A stretch of DNA of 5,678 nucleotides from JAKAWM01 sp049966695 (GTDB lineage Bacteria > Actinomycetota > Acidimicrobiia > Acidimicrobiales > Palsa-688): positions 1-5,678 of the forward strand of contig JBMFUG010000123.1 of the NCBI GenBank assembly GCA_049966695.1, read 5' to 3'. Each line of letters opens with the position of its first letter. The first letter of the stretch is position 1. Positions 5,630-5,678 of this stretch are shown here, piece by piece. The notes under the pieces were generated by a model. It saw only the letters and a list, made by a program, of their open reading frames with translations. It was not told the origin of the DNA and did not search any database. Position numbers and translations under genes: made by a program.

Positions 5630-5635
5630 CTGATA

Positions 5636-5651
5636 TGGAACGGTTTGTCAA
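5636..5651. promoter_or_regulatory. Possible degenerate LexA (SOS) box upstream of imuA'
   Basis: On the plus strand TGGAAC-GGTT-TGTCAA agrees with the actinobacterial LexA pattern TCGAAC-N4-GTTCGA at 5 of 6 positions in one half and 3 of 6 in the other. It ends 6 nt upstream of the imuA' GTG. imuA'-imuB is part of the LexA-controlled SOS response in mycobacteria, so a site here is expected, but this match is weak. On the minus strand the same bases include TTGACA, which resembles a -35 element but has no matching -10 at 16-18 nt. Confidence 0.3.
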
Positions 5652-5678
5652 ATCGACCATTTCGCCTGTTCCGAGGGC

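Noticed and set aside
5648..5653. TTGACA on the minus strand as a sigma-70-type -35 for imuA'
   Set aside because: At 16-18 nt spacing the following hexamers (around TGCTCG) do not resemble a -10, and the transcript would start downstream of the GTG.

Overview
The window is GC-rich with compact gene spacing, GTG and TTG start codons and several genes that lack a Shine-Dalgarno sequence. Its clearest lineage marker is an imuA'-imuB pair of the actinobacterial type, so the source is most likely an actinomycete (Actinomycetota). Codon third positions are less extreme than in Streptomyces, so a non-streptomycete lineage is possible, but I cannot place it further from sequence alone.

Layout from left to right. 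(1) Positions 1-179, minus strand: the 5' part of dtd (D-aminoacyl-tRNA deacylase), cut by the window edge. (2) Positions 180-336: a 157-bp divergent intergenic region holding possible -10 boxes for both flanking genes and an imperfect inverted repeat. (3) Positions 337-1134, plus strand: a polytopic membrane protein of the PAP2/Aur1-like phosphatase-phosphotransferase group. (4) Positions 1092-2078, minus strand: an aldo/keto reductase whose 3' end overlaps the membrane-protein gene tail to tail by 43 bp. (5) Positions 2084-2926 (or 2935), minus strand: a fumarylacetoacetate hydrolase (FAH)-family enzyme, 5 bp upstream of the reductase and almost certainly co-transcribed with it. (6) Positions 2977-4728, minus strand: imuB, a catalytically dead Y-family polymerase homologue. 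(7) Positions 4718-5629, minus strand: imuA', overlapping imuB by 11 bp. Positions 5630-5678 are the upstream region of imuA'.

How the genes work together. In mycobacteria, ImuA' and ImuB are accessory factors of the DnaE2 mutasome: ImuB bridges the beta clamp, ImuA' and DnaE2 for damage-induced mutagenic translesion synthesis. Both accessory genes are here, and ImuB keeps a recognisable clamp-binding motif, but dnaE2 is not in the window. The FAH-reductase pair downstream on the same strand is a small metabolic unit that may be read by run-through from imuB or from its own promoter; its substrates cannot be assigned. dtd and the membrane protein look like independent genes. No RNA genes, mobile elements or CRISPR arrays were seen. 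The longest stretch without a gene is 157 bp.

I see no convincing new biological system. The points most worth a second look are the imuA'-imuB pair with its sequence peculiarities, a 23-bp tandem duplication that straddles the imuB stop codon, and a set of possible leaderless starts.
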